A DNA stretch of 64,000 nt, taken from positions 62,001 to 126,000 of the forward strand of contig JAHXIV010000013.1 in NCBI GenBank assembly GCA_025655455.1, written 5' to 3'. The DNA comes from a gamma proteobacterium symbiont of Taylorina sp. (GTDB lineage: Bacteria; Pseudomonadota; Gammaproteobacteria; GRL18). This document shows, piece after piece, positions 17,479-26,513 of the stretch. The position numbers and the translations under genes are program-made. Below the pieces are notes generated by a model. The model had not been told where the DNA came from. It saw only the letters and a list, made by a program, of their open reading frames with translations, and made no database searches. Each line of letters starts with the position of its first letter. Positions within the stretch are counted from its first letter, which is position 1.

Positions 17479-18795
17479 TTATTTTGGACAGGTTCTAAAT
17501 CCTGAAATAATGTCATTACGATAAGGTTGGAAGAAATTTCTGTATTTATTAGTTGCCAGCCTTGTTCGAGTCGCCCAGGCGCCACCTTTGAGTACTTTGC
17601 GATATCCAAACCAGGGAGCCGAATATTCTTTATAGGGAAAATCAATTTCAAAACCTGGCAGCGGATAAAAAGGATCTGCTGTCCACTCCCAAACATTTCC
17701 AAGCATTTGCCGACATCCAAAGGCACTATCACCTTCTGGAAATGCGGCAACGTCAACACATCCCATTAATGCAGAATCGAGATTTGCATAATTTCCATCA
17801 TTGCTTCGATCTCCCCAGGCATATTTTCGTTTAAGCTCAGAGATTCCTTTTCCATCACCCGCTGGTTCTCCCGAAGCAGCCAAATCCCACTCTGCTTCTG
17901 TTGGAAGTCTGCGATTAGCCCAATTACAATATGCTTCAGCCTCATACCATGTAACATGAGAAACCGGATGGTTCGGTTCGAGCTCAACGTAAGTATCAAA
18001 ATTTCGACGCAACCAATTATTCTGACCTTTTGACCAATAGATTGGAGACTCAACACTATTTTTAGTACGCCAGATCCAACCCGGGGTACTCCAAAATTCT
18101 TTTCTTAAATATCCCCTATCTTCAGTAAATTCTTTGAATTGTGAATTGGTCACTGGCGCGCGTGCAATTTTAAAAGGCGCGACCTCAACAGGATGAACCC
18201 ATTTTTCATTGTCAAAGACAAAAGAATCATCAGGCTTTGCACCCAACATAAAGGTTCCTCCGGGAATTTCAACATCATCTGGGAGATCGCCTGATGGTGA
18301 AGCCTTTGAGTGCTCATGAATTGGTTTAGGATATGCTAAAGTTTGACGCATATAGGTGAAGGCTTCCGCATGCATGTCTTCATGTGAAACAGCCAGCAAG
18401 TAAAGATAAGTTTCTTGAGCAGATGGGTCATGCGAATCTAGTCTGTCGATAGTTTTATTAAAAACCTTCGACATATAATCCAAAATTCCATCACGATTTG
18501 GCAGATCCAGGCTCCATCGGTCAGAATGATCAACTTCGAAGGAATTAAACAAGTCATTCCCTCCATCCATCAGAGGTGGTATTCCATCAAGGGTTTGGCA
18601 AATAAAAGCATCATAAAAAAAAGCAATATGCCCCAATTCCCAACGAAATGGATTAACTATTTCTATTATAGGGACATTCAATTGGTCGTCGCTCAAATCT
18701 TCTATAAGAGACAATGTTCGTTTTCGTGTCTCTTTGACTTGTTCAATCAAATCAGAGCTTGGAAGGATGAAATGCTTGTCTATTAATTGTTTCAT
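17479..18795 (-). CDS. senA: EgtB-family enzyme of SenA type (candidate selenoneine synthase)
   Basis: A 438-aa EgtB-superfamily non-haem iron enzyme. It has a DinB-like N-terminal domain with predicted iron ligands His56 (WELGHIAFF) and His138/His142/Glu144 (HEDMHAE). The FGE-sulfatase-type C-terminal domain has FGCRQMLGNVWEWTADPF, a KEYSAPWFGYRKVLKGG segment and terminal GFRTC. These features look like SenA, which couples a selenosugar to hercynine to give selenoneine. EgtD for hercynine is at 9202 and SenB for the selenosugar at 30913. It converges on selD with a 43-bp gap. The paralog at 14965 shares the fold but differs around the C-terminal pocket. Plain EgtB activity cannot be excluded from sequence alone. 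Confidence 0.72.
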   Translation of the reverse strand: MKQLIDKHFILPSSDLIEQVKETRKRTLSLIEDLSDDQLNVPIIEIVNPFRWELGHIAFFYDAFICQTLDGIPPLMDGGNDLFNSFEVDHSDRWSLDLPNRDGILDYMSKVFNKTIDRLDSHDPSAQETYLYLLAVSHEDMHAEAFTYMRQTLAYPKPIHEHSKASPSGDLPDDVEIPGGTFMLGAKPDDSFVFDNEKWVHPVEVAPFKIARAPVTNSQFKEFTEDRGYLRKEFWSTPGWIWRTKNSVESPIYWSKGQNNWLRRNFDTYVELEPNHPVSHVTWYEAEAYCNWANRRLPTEAEWDLAASGEPAGDGKGISELKRKYAWGDRSNDGNYANLDSALMGCVDVAAFPEGDSAFGCRQMLGNVWEWTADPFYPLPGFEIDFPYKEYSAPWFGYRKVLKGGAWATRTRLATNKYRNFFQPYRNDIISGFRTCPK

Positions 18796-18906
18796 ACCAC
18801 ATCTCCATGATTATTATGTGACGCCAGGTAGGAAGAAGAAAATCTAAGCTCAAGTAAATAACGATACCTTATATAGAACCTGGCATACAACAGGCTGGCA
18901 GGAATA

Positions 18907-19425
18907 TTATTCAGTTGTGTAGACAGCAACTTCAACTTCCTTGCCTATATTCAGAATATCGCTGGCATGTTCTACTTCATCATGAGTACCATGAACTATC
19001 AGTAGGTATTTTTTCATTTTGACAGCAGTTTCATAATTAATAATGCTGTTTCTGGGAACACCAATACTGTAAAGAGCAGCACCAAAGGCAGTAAGACCCC
19101 CGGTAAATATCGCCGTACTCAAACCACTGGCAATTGTGGTAAACAGAACTCCGCCAGCAGTCAGTGAACCAGCACCGGGAACGCACATAAAAGCAGGATT
19201 AAATATCACCCCCCAGAGACCACCCCAGAAGGCACCCCGTTTACCCCAGAATTTTACCCTGTTAATGCCGTTATAATAACCGATGACATTTTCTTCCCGC
19301 TCATAGCCTTTACCAACAATGGAGAGTTTTTTCATATCAAAACCGGCTCGTTCTAACTCCATAATGGCTTGCTCAGCCTCCTGATGAGTCTTGAAAATGA
19401 CAATGCAACTATTTTTATTGCTCAT
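18907..19425 (-). CDS. general-stress-type membrane protein (DUF1269-like)
   Basis: A 172-aa protein of the stress-protein type that begins with a short alpha/beta segment (IFKTHQEAEQAIMELERAGF). It continues with VGKGYEREENVIGYYNG and a central Gly-rich hydrophobic region (about residues 65-125, starting FWGKRGAFWGGLWG), and ends in a second small domain with KKYLLIVHGTHDEVEHA. Proteins of this layout are common and lack an assigned biochemical role. The start at 19425 has AGGAGA upstream; the longer frame from 19503 lacks one. Downstream of senA on the same strand, but with a 111-bp gap between the two. Confidence 0.7.
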   Translation of the reverse strand: MSNKNSCIVIFKTHQEAEQAIMELERAGFDMKKLSIVGKGYEREENVIGYYNGINRVKFWGKRGAFWGGLWGVIFNPAFMCVPGAGSLTAGGVLFTTIASGLSTAIFTGGLTAFGAALYSIGVPRNSIINYETAVKMKKYLLIVHGTHDEVEHASDILNIGKEVEVAVYTTE

Positions 19426-19680
19426 TATATCGTTCTCCTTGGTTTTTGCGTTACTATATATACGGTGTGAGATAACAGTATTATCCATTATTTCAAATGC
19501 CACCCATCCTCCAAATATTTTTCACTTTTGGGTAAAAATTTTTAATTTTTCGCAGGCCGTCATCATGCCATCCACCCCGTTTTAACGTGGTATCTCCTCT
19601 AAATTTATGCTACTATATGCGAATTGTCGAATAAAGTATATAGTCAGTCTTTTCCCTTCATTCCGCTGATAGAGGTCAAT

Positions 19681-20448
19681 ATGATACAAATGGCATTATT
19701 CTTACCGCTGGTCTTTGGTGGAGTCGCTAGTGCTCTATGGCGGGAACAGAATCGAAAACAGAGGGCATCTGTTGTACTCTCACCTTATTTCCCACAACCT
19801 GTTCTTCCCAGTGACCAGGAATCTTCAAACGAGATTAGCAAGGAAGTAACCATTATAGATGATACTGCTGAGGTTTTACACGGTCAACGGGTTTCACTCA
19901 TGGCATTGGCTTTTTCAGGTTCTGGTGCTCTTGTCTTTTCACCTTTCACACTGGCAAGTATTCCTTTATTGAGCTACAGCACATACTATTTTCTTAATAC
20001 AATTCATCGATCTAATGCCAAGCGTAAAAAATCAGCATTGACTATTTTTGAACTTGCCAGTGTTGCAGGAACAATTGTGACAGGACGCTATCTGTTGTTA
20101 TCCACTTTACTTGCTTTCTCTTTCAGTATACGTAAATGGGCTTTACAGGCTGGAAACTTAACATCTATTGGTATGGGTAAGGCATTTGATCCGAGTTTTC
20201 AAAAAATCTGGGTATTACGTAATGAAACCGAAGTAGAAATTGACAAGTCTGAATTGCAACATGATGACATTGCTGTATTGCATACAGGGGATATTATTCG
20301 AATGAATGGAGAGGTTGTTAAAGGGGAAGGAATGGTAGAACAATTTGCCATGACCGGGTTTTTACAGGTTGTGCCAAAACAGAAGGGTGATCCTGTATTT
20401 ACTTATACAAAAATTGCTGCTGGTGATCTTTTTGTGAAATATAGTTAA
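19681..20448 (+). CDS. ATPase-like protein: membrane segments plus actuator domain only
   Basis: A 255-aa protein matching the N-terminal third of the CPx-less P-type ATPases here: an N-terminal membrane segment, polar stretch, two hydrophobic hairpins and an actuator domain. The actuator contains IWVLRNETEVEIDKSELQHDDIA-type sequence and GDIIRMNGEVVKGEGMVEQ. The catalytic TGE reads TGF, so the dephosphorylation residue is lost. The frame ends cleanly after the actuator domain and a terminator hairpin follows; no phosphorylation or nucleotide domain is present. It could be a decayed pump or a retained regulatory subunit. ATG 19681 has GAGGT upstream and is chosen over TTG 19624. Confidence 0.6.
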   Translation: MIQMALFLPLVFGGVASALWREQNRKQRASVVLSPYFPQPVLPSDQESSNEISKEVTIIDDTAEVLHGQRVSLMALAFSGSGALVFSPFTLASIPLLSYSTYYFLNTIHRSNAKRKKSALTIFELASVAGTIVTGRYLLLSTLLAFSFSIRKWALQAGNLTSIGMGKAFDPSFQKIWVLRNETEVEIDKSELQHDDIAVLHTGDIIRMNGEVVKGEGMVEQFAMTGFLQVVPKQKGDPVFTYTKIAAGDLFVKYS

Positions 20449-20457
20449 CCCTGATCC

Positions 20458-20485
20458 AATATCAGTTATACGTTACACTGATATT
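20458..20485 (+). terminator. rho-independent terminator
   Basis: AATATCAGT (20458-20466) pairs with ACTGATATT (20477-20485), followed by GCTCTTTTCTT. It lies ten bases after the stop of the truncated ATPase-like gene and between convergent genes. Confidence 0.65.
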
Positions 20486-20525
20486 GCTCTTTTCTTGATT
20501 TGATCTTCTCTTCCCTATAAATAAA

Positions 20526-21104
20526 TCAGGTAGTTTCAGAGTCGGATAATTTATCATCTTTTTGTTGTTTTTTCTGTTTTATCTCTTGAATCAACTCACT
20601 GGCTATTAGTTTTCCTGCTTTGAGCTGCTCACTGAAATACTCTTTTGCTGAGGCTGGTTCAAAATCATCTAAGGTTCCACCTTGCTGAAAATGCCTGATA
20701 AAAACCTGTCCCACTGCATAGCTAATAGCACCCGAAATAATGGAGACACTGCCACTACCTGCCAATGATCCAATCCCTGGTATACTTTTAATAACGCTAC
20801 CTAGTCCAAGTATGGAAACAGCAGGTAATGAACCAGAGATAAGAGAAGTAATCAGTGACTTATTAATATTGTCAGCTGGAATTTCATAATGTTCTGCCAG
20901 GGTCTGAATCATATGAAACTGAATATTAGTCAGACTTATTATGTCAAATAGAGGAACAGGGATTAATCCAGATGCCATAGAGATAATGACATTAGTTTCT
21001 ACAATATTCTGAGCCTCAGACAGTCTTAGCGCAGATGCTACGGTATACAGATTAGTTTCCAGTTCATCAATCGTTTCGGATAGCTTAGCAGTATCTTTAT
21101 CCAT
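20526..21104 (-). CDS. DUF697-like membrane-associated protein (192 aa)
   Basis: Third free-standing DUF697-like protein. The N-terminal 35 residues are helical and acidic. The hydrophobic region starts ASGLIPVPLFDIISL, much like the ATPase-fused copy (TIGLIPIPLADFAAL). The signature ISYAVGQ...HFQQGGTLDDFEP follows, and the C-terminus is highly charged with runs of K and Q. It is last in a three-gene leftward cluster with a SPFH protein and a periplasmic-binding-type lipoprotein, 44 bp after the latter. The similarity to the ATPase N-terminus suggests it may pair with one of the pumps that lack this domain. Confidence 0.72.
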   Translation of the reverse strand: MDKDTAKLSETIDELETNLYTVASALRLSEAQNIVETNVIISMASGLIPVPLFDIISLTNIQFHMIQTLAEHYEIPADNINKSLITSLISGSLPAVSILGLGSVIKSIPGIGSLAGSGSVSIISGAISYAVGQVFIRHFQQGGTLDDFEPASAKEYFSEQLKAGKLIASELIQEIKQKKQQKDDKLSDSETT

Positions 21105-21148
21105 AAGTTGCCTCCAATCATTAGCGGTGTTTATAAATTATAACAAGT

Positions 21149-22309
21149 TTAGAATTCTTTTGGGCTGATGGCAGAAAGCATCTGCCAGTTTTCATTATCC
21201 AATACCTGAAAGAAATACGGCTTTCCCTGAATATTTCCTTCTTTATTAAAGCGATACATTCCTGAAATACCTGTCCAGGAAGGTGAGAAACGCACAATAG
21301 ATGCCAATAAGGCAGGCTGGGTTGACTGAGCTGTTTCTACCTTGTCAGCAAAAAGCATCACTGAATCATAGCCCTGGGCAGCATCAGCATCAGGCAGCTG
21401 ATTGTATTTATTACGGTAATGAGCAACAAAAAGCTGATTAATCGGGTTTTTTGCCTGTACATTATAAGGCGTTGGAACAATGGTGTTATTTCCCGCTACA
21501 CCTGCTGATGTTTTAAATATTTCAGAATCAAGTTTTCTTGAACCCATGACAGGGATAGTTATCCCCATTTCCCTTGCCTGTTTAGTTAACCTTGATGCCG
21601 TTTTTGCTCCACCAGAGAGAAAAATCACATCAGCATCGTATTGTTTTAAATCCGATAAAATAGAGCGGAAGTCTAGTGCTTCACCGAAAAATGCTTGATC
21701 AAATACCAGATTGAAATCATTTCGGACAGTCTCTTTAAATAGTAGGGCAAATTTGCGATGTTCATCTGCACGGGCATAGAGTACGGCTATTTTTTTGAAA
21801 CCCAAAATCTTGCCTAGACTGCACATCTGTTTCACCAACTGTTTATCATCTGCTAGCAGTCGAAAAGTATAGCCAAAACCATGTGAAGTCAATTCTTCTT
21901 CAGTAACAAAAGGAGAGAAAAACAGTATCTGGGCTTTTTCATAAATAGCAGAAGCGGGCATAGCAACCACGGCACTTCGATGACCCATGACGGCGGACAC
22001 TTTTGGGTTGGAAACGATACGGCGAATGGTTGGCTTTACCGCTACAAAATCAGGACTATCCTGTTCAACAAGTAATTTAAGAGGTCGACCTAATAAACCC
22101 TTTTGTTGATTAATCTCCTCAACAGCCAGCATAGCTCCCTTGATATAAGGACTCCCGGCAGAATCCTGAAACGCCGCAATAACAATTTCTCCCTGATTCT
22201 TCTGAGCATATTTAAGCCTTTGTGATGCCATTGTTTCATAGTCAACATTACAGGCAATCAACAAGCAACAGCTGATAATTAATAGAAAAGAGCTTCTAAG
22301 TAACTTCAC
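21149..22309 (-). CDS. periplasmic-binding-type lipoprotein (Leu/Ile/Val-binding superfamily)
   Basis: A 386-aa lipoprotein. The signal sequence has a lipobox LLIAC with Cys20, so it should be anchored on the periplasmic side. The mature part has the bilobed type-1 periplasmic-binding fold of branched-chain amino-acid and amide receptors: GAMLAVEEINQQKGLLGRPL early, IAVLYARADEHRKFA in the middle, and ADAAQGYDSVMLFADKV near the end. No ABC permease or ATPase gene accompanies it, so it may be a sensor or receptor rather than a transporter part. Its start overlaps the stop of the SPFH gene by four bases (ATGA), implying coupling. The ligand is not predictable. Confidence 0.8.
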   Translation of the reverse strand: MKLLRSSFLLIISCCLLIACNVDYETMASQRLKYAQKNQGEIVIAAFQDSAGSPYIKGAMLAVEEINQQKGLLGRPLKLLVEQDSPDFVAVKPTIRRIVSNPKVSAVMGHRSAVVAMPASAIYEKAQILFFSPFVTEEELTSHGFGYTFRLLADDKQLVKQMCSLGKILGFKKIAVLYARADEHRKFALLFKETVRNDFNLVFDQAFFGEALDFRSILSDLKQYDADVIFLSGGAKTASRLTKQAREMGITIPVMGSRKLDSEIFKTSAGVAGNNTIVPTPYNVQAKNPINQLFVAHYRNKYNQLPDADAAQGYDSVMLFADKVETAQSTQPALLASIVRFSPSWTGISGMYRFNKEGNIQGKPYFFQVLDNENWQMLSAISPKEF

Positions 22310-23265
22310 TGCACAGGAGCCTGATTAAATTGCTGGTAGGCTGTTTGTGAAGAAGATGCGGGGATGTACGAAGGACTGGAAGAAAGCGTCTTCATTGGTT
22401 TATTGTTATTTTGAGCGGCTGAGCCGGCTGTCGTAGTAAAAGCGTTATCTCCGAGAATCAGCGGCAGGCCATTCTTCCCCGAACCAATAACAACAATCTT
22501 GGCATTCTGTGATTTTGCCAGCTCCTGAGTGGCTTTAATACCTTTAAATGCCAGTATTTCAGGTGTCAGTGATTCACCGATAATACGCTGTGCCTGATTA
22601 ATACCTCTGGCTTCGCTGATTTTACGCTGGGCTTCCTTTGTCGCAGTTTTCAAGCGAAACTCGTAAGATCGCATATATTCCTGCTGAGTCAGCTTGTCTT
22701 CTATCGCTTTAACAATATTGTCTGGCAAGGTGAGACTGCGGATAATGACATCATCAACTACAACATAATTACGCCCTACCTCGTTAATTGCCAGAACAAT
22801 AGCCTTGTTCAACAAGCCTTTTCCATTGGTATAAATCTGATCCGCATTATAGCTGCCAAGCTGCCTACGCATGACGGACTCGATTTGTGGGAGGACGATG
22901 CGCTGCAGGTAATCAGGACCAATCTGCTGATGTAATGTGGTCAACATATCATATCGGGGACGATAACGAATGGCTATAGCCAGATGAATACGCAAACCTT
23001 TTACCGATAACACATCAAATTCATGTAGAGCGATCTGGTTGCGGGTTTCATAGATCGTCATGATATCCAGGGGACTGATGAAATGGACACCCTCTTTATA
23101 TATTGTATCAATCTCTGTACCGCTAAAACGACGGAATAATACGCCCGCTTCACCCGCATAAGCAGTAATCACCATACGATGCCAAAGCAAAACCGTTAAT
23201 ATCGCGAGGATTAACAGGAAAATAATCAGGTAGTGTCTTTTCTTCCTCGGCCAACGATATTGCAT
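22306..23265 (-). CDS. prohibitin / SPFH-domain membrane protein
   Basis: A 319-aa SPFH-family protein. One N-terminal membrane segment (about residues 12-32) is followed by the SPFH domain, visible as AGEAGVLFRRFSGTE and GVHFISPLD, then a long helical region rich in Lys/Glu/Gln. The tail is Ser/Asn-rich. SPFH proteins assemble into ring or cage-like scaffolds that organise membrane microdomains and often hold proteases. ATG 23265 (MQYRWPRKKRH) is preferred since the longer frame needs a TTG. It is first in a cluster with a lipoprotein and a DUF697-like protein, which suggests a role in organising a membrane assembly. Confidence 0.82.
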   Translation of the reverse strand: MQYRWPRKKRHYLIIFLLILAILTVLLWHRMVITAYAGEAGVLFRRFSGTEIDTIYKEGVHFISPLDIMTIYETRNQIALHEFDVLSVKGLRIHLAIAIRYRPRYDMLTTLHQQIGPDYLQRIVLPQIESVMRRQLGSYNADQIYTNGKGLLNKAIVLAINEVGRNYVVVDDVIIRSLTLPDNIVKAIEDKLTQQEYMRSYEFRLKTATKEAQRKISEARGINQAQRIIGESLTPEILAFKGIKATQELAKSQNAKIVVIGSGKNGLPLILGDNAFTTTAGSAAQNNNKPMKTLSSSPSYIPASSSQTAYQQFNQAPVQ

Positions 23266-23307
23266 AGACCCTATACCTTTAAAAATATTATTTATTTTCA
23301 CAGTCAA

Positions 23308-23400
23308 CTCTCATAGAACATGAAATTATCCACTGTCTTATATGAGGCTTTAATGTTCTCATAGCAACAGCGGATAATTTCATTTTGCTGATAGCTCTTA
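23308..23400 (+). repeat. dispersed hairpin repeat, copy 3
   Basis: The left arm AACATGAAATTATCCACTGT pairs with ACAGCGGATAATTTCATTTT, and the copy ends TGCTGATAGCTC as the others do. The centre differs (TGAGGCTTTAATGTTCTCA). It lies just upstream of the SPFH gene, in the region that should hold its promoter. Confidence 0.65.
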
Positions 23401-23819
23401 GAATGCCGGATAAAAATAAGCTGGATTTGTATGAAGTACATAAGCTTTGATAAGTAGCAGATATCGTTATACCCTGTAAATAAACAAGCTCCGAGGTTAC
23501 AATACGAGGCGACAAATGAGCTATAAACGCCTGACTCTTAAAGTGAGACATTATATAGGAGTTGAATGAAAAAAGGGAGTGTCAAAGAAATAGTTTGCCG
23601 AATTTCTCGCTCTTAATCCAGTCACCCTATCCAGAGAATTAAAGCGAAATACGCTGTTATCGGAATAATCAGACCAACTGCAATGAAGATCGAACAGGAC
23701 GTACATTGACAAATGGTCTGTTTTAGTCATTTGATAGACGCTGGTTTCTATTTATATGGCTTCAGGAGAATCAAACGGCAAGTTTTGTTCCCAATACTAA
23801 TGATGATACTTAAATCAAT
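23401..23819. other. gene-free stretch
   Basis: About 420 bp between the hairpin repeat and a small leftward gene. I see no frame with a credible start, no RNA gene and no clear repeat. A hydrophobic minus-strand frame around 23620-23720 lacks a start codon. Confidence 0.35.
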
Positions 23820-24008
23820 CTAGGCAGGAGCATCTTCTTCAGACTCAGATTCTTCAGCCATATTGATTTCTTCATCTTCGTCTTCATTTAACCAGTATTT
23901 ATTAACCACATAATAAGCGCCAACACCAATTATGACGCCCAGACCAATCGGATGAGAGCTGACTAAAGCCTTAATATTTGAAAGGATACCTTGAGTTTGT
24001 GCAATCAT
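23820..24008 (-). CDS. small single-span membrane protein with NKYWLN motif
   Basis: A 62-aa protein. A short polar N-terminus, then SSHPIGLGVIIGVGAYYVV as the single membrane span, then NKYWLNEDEDEE and an acidic tail. The span and following motif match the C-terminus of the Ala/Lys-rich protein at 40216 (HPVYFSLAGGVIIGIVAY...NKYWLNKDD). ATG 24008 has AAGGAA upstream; a longer frame from 24077 is possible. Function unknown. Two proteins sharing this anchor suggest a common membrane target. Confidence 0.6.
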   Translation of the reverse strand: MIAQTQGILSNIKALVSSHPIGLGVIIGVGAYYVVNKYWLNEDEDEEINMAEESESEEDAPA

Positions 24009-24288
24009 AGATTTTTCCTTGTTTGGTAGTGTTATTTTAGAAGCATCGAGCTTACCATCCGAATGAATGTGCGTCAAGCTAATATATATGTTTTCAGTAA
24101 TGTTTTGATTCTGATTAGCAATACAAGTACAATGATCACGGTTCTCGCATTATTAGCTTATAGTAAAGCAGAAATGGCCTGTCTCACAGTAGACTGGATG
24201 GTTTCTTCAATCAGATCAACCGATTAGTTATCAGTAAAACATATGTGTGATGCCAGAGGAACAAACAAAACGCTTCGATGAGTATAAT

Positions 24289-25650
24289 ATGTTTATCACT
24301 TTATTACGACTACTAATCATCTGCCTGCTATCTGGCTTATCTGTCCGTGGCATATGCCAGGAAATACCCCCGCCACCTGCGGGTAAAATTCCCATTATCC
24401 ATATTCATGCCGAAAACCTGTCCCCTCTGGATATCGGTGTGGAAGTTGGTCGACAAAGCAAACAGTTATTTGCAGATATTGAATATCGCTATGACCGCTA
24501 TTTAATGGCAAGCCTTAACCAGATGGGCTTTAATGACATACTCAGAGATCGGTTACCCAAACTTAAAAGCCATATAGACAATGCCTATCAGAAAGAAATG
24601 GAAGGGATTGCAAGCAGCTGGACACTTATTCATGACAATAAACTTGGTGACGGCTATCTATCATGGGATGAATATTGGGTATTGAATCTGTTGGCAGACA
24701 TTGGTCTGCCTGCCAACGGCACAGGATTTGCCGTATTAAACACAGTGTCCAGAGAAAAAAGCACGATTATTGGACGTAACCTGGATCTGAAAAGCACACC
24801 TGAATTGCGCACTTTGCAGGCAATCACAGTTTATCAATACAGTAGCCATGCTGTCGTTAATATTGGTTTCGCTGGTATTATCTCTGTACTTAGCGGTTTT
24901 AATGACAGCGGCTTGTTCGTTGCCCATTTTAATGCGGCTTCAGATTTATCCTATCAAAACCCATATCCGGCAAGACAAGAAACAGGCAAAGCCATGCAGG
25001 CATATGGTTTTGCCATGCGAAAAGCCCTGGAGACCATGACCTCTGTGCGCAAGGCAACTAACACACTGGCAAAAAATACATACGGTATCAGCAGTAATAT
25101 ACTCATTGCTGATAAAAAGAATATACAAATACTGGAATACTCACCAGTGGGAAAAGCGCAAATACGAAGCTGGAACAGCGAAACACATCCAAATAAACAA
25201 TGGAATAGTCCCTCACAAATGGCAGTAGTTGACTGCCATGTATTGAACAGTCGTTCAGGCAGCTGTGAAAGAGCCAAAGACACATACCGCTGGGAACGGT
25301 TACGCACACAGGCAATATTTACTAAAAATAAAAAGGCAGGGGTGCAGGATATAGCAGGGATAATGCTGGACTCACATAATCAGTATTATGAAATACTGGC
25401 TTCCGATACCTTACAGTCAATGATTTACCTGCCCGGCACCGGGCACTTGTACCTTTACACAGCACCTGTTCACATGACTAAAATACCACCTGCTTATAAA
25501 ATCTATTATCAGGATATATTACCCGGCAAATTCCGTAATCTACAGAATGAAAATTACTTCTGGTGGATTGCCGGGTTTTTGATCCTGCTGGCAATTGCCT
25601 TATGGCTAATACGGAGATCAATCAATGAGAGAGAAAACAGTCGTGAATAA
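24289..25650 (+). CDS. secreted, membrane-anchored Ntn-hydrolase-like protein (C45 / acyltransferase fold)
   Basis: A 453-aa protein from ATG 24289. A signal peptide (MFITLLRLLIICLLSGLSV) is followed by a region like the C45/acyl-CoA:6-APA acyltransferase and phospholipase-B-like Ntn hydrolases: VGRQSKQLF, then GTGFAVLN...IIGRNLDL. A C-terminal membrane span (FLILLAIALWLI) and short basic tail follow. In this family a Cys normally occupies the position just before T-x-F and is the nucleophile after self-cleavage; here the local sequence is ANGTGFAVL, so no Cys is present. It may use Thr or be inactive. Substrates could be acyl-amino acids or peptides, which cannot be told from sequence. A GTG/ATG start at 24247 is an alternative. 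Confidence 0.6.
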   Translation: MFITLLRLLIICLLSGLSVRGICQEIPPPPAGKIPIIHIHAENLSPLDIGVEVGRQSKQLFADIEYRYDRYLMASLNQMGFNDILRDRLPKLKSHIDNAYQKEMEGIASSWTLIHDNKLGDGYLSWDEYWVLNLLADIGLPANGTGFAVLNTVSREKSTIIGRNLDLKSTPELRTLQAITVYQYSSHAVVNIGFAGIISVLSGFNDSGLFVAHFNAASDLSYQNPYPARQETGKAMQAYGFAMRKALETMTSVRKATNTLAKNTYGISSNILIADKKNIQILEYSPVGKAQIRSWNSETHPNKQWNSPSQMAVVDCHVLNSRSGSCERAKDTYRWERLRTQAIFTKNKKAGVQDIAGIMLDSHNQYYEILASDTLQSMIYLPGTGHLYLYTAPVHMTKIPPAYKIYYQDILPGKFRNLQNENYFWWIAGFLILLAIALWLIRRSINERENSRE

Positions 25651-25770
25651 TATCGCTCTCGATAACATTAAATACAAATAGCCGAGTCTAATATTACAGA
25701 ATATTGAGAAGCGCAAATATTAACCGCATCTCCATGGTAACTTCTGTCATCGAATAGGATCCTAGACCGG

Positions 25771-26079
25771 ATGATGAAAGACGTAGAGTTCAAAAAAAGG
25801 AGAGAAATGATTCTGGAAAAGATACCGGACAAGTACTATGAGGTAATGGGTATAATTGTTGGCCTTTTTGCATCGGTGAGCATAGGAACACAAGTTATTG
25901 CTGAGTATTCCATTGACACCCCATCAACAATGTCACCATTCTATGCCATTGGATTCCTGTGTATATTCATGTTTTGGACCATATATGGAATCAGATTCCG
26001 CAGAGTGGCACTTTGGCTAACGAACGGGATAGCTGTTTTTATGCAAACCCTTCTGTTGGTGATTATATATTTGAAATAA
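25771..26079 (+). CDS. SemiSWEET / MtN3-like small membrane protein
   Basis: A 102-aa protein with about 25 polar N-terminal residues and three hydrophobic helices. The pattern matches SemiSWEET half-transporters: G-x-x-A-x-x near the start of helix 1 with TQV, then a W-x-x-YG stretch (MFWTIYGIRFRR) and ALWLTNGIAVFM with an Asn in helix 3. SemiSWEETs form dimers that pass small sugars; here the substrate is unknown. It is a free-standing gene 120 bp after the Ntn-like gene. Confidence 0.5.
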   Translation: MMKDVEFKKRREMILEKIPDKYYEVMGIIVGLFASVSIGTQVIAEYSIDTPSTMSPFYAIGFLCIFMFWTIYGIRFRRVALWLTNGIAVFMQTLLLVIIYLK

Positions 26080-26269
26080 AGCTCAGAAAGATTCTAAAAA
26101 AATATTGAGGTGTGAATAGGTATGCCATTTTAGATCGATAATACTGTATACATAATCAGGCACAAATTGTTAAATTATTTGGTTTGAAGATCTTTTTGAA
26201 GATGCTATTTAGCAATAGGAAATCTTTGCTAGAGCGATTAACCGAAAGTATTTATCAAGTGGAATTGTC

Positions 26270-26440
26270 ATGCCTGGTAATGTAAGAAATGTATATAGAC
26301 TAATTGATTTTAATCATATAGACTATGAAACTCTTGGGAACAAAGTGGGGTGCTGCAATCAGCTAGTCCCCGATTTATTAACTCACTATATCCCGGCAAG
26401 TGCAGAATACCTGTTCAATAGAAAACAGGTTGCGCAATAA
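26270..26440 (+). CDS. possible 56-aa small protein
   Basis: An ATG frame of 56 codons (MPGNVRNVYRLIDFNHIDYE...) with a Cys-Cys pair and mixed composition, without ribosome site close to consensus. It could be a small gene or chance. The rest of 26080-26513 is AT-rich with no other candidate. Confidence 0.25.
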   Translation: MPGNVRNVYRLIDFNHIDYETLGNKVGCCNQLVPDLLTHYIPASAEYLFNRKQVAQ

Positions 26441-26513
26441 CATGATTATTATACCGTTGTGTATGGAAACCATGTATTTACGAATACGGTTTTAAAAGTC
26501 AGGATTACTTTAC

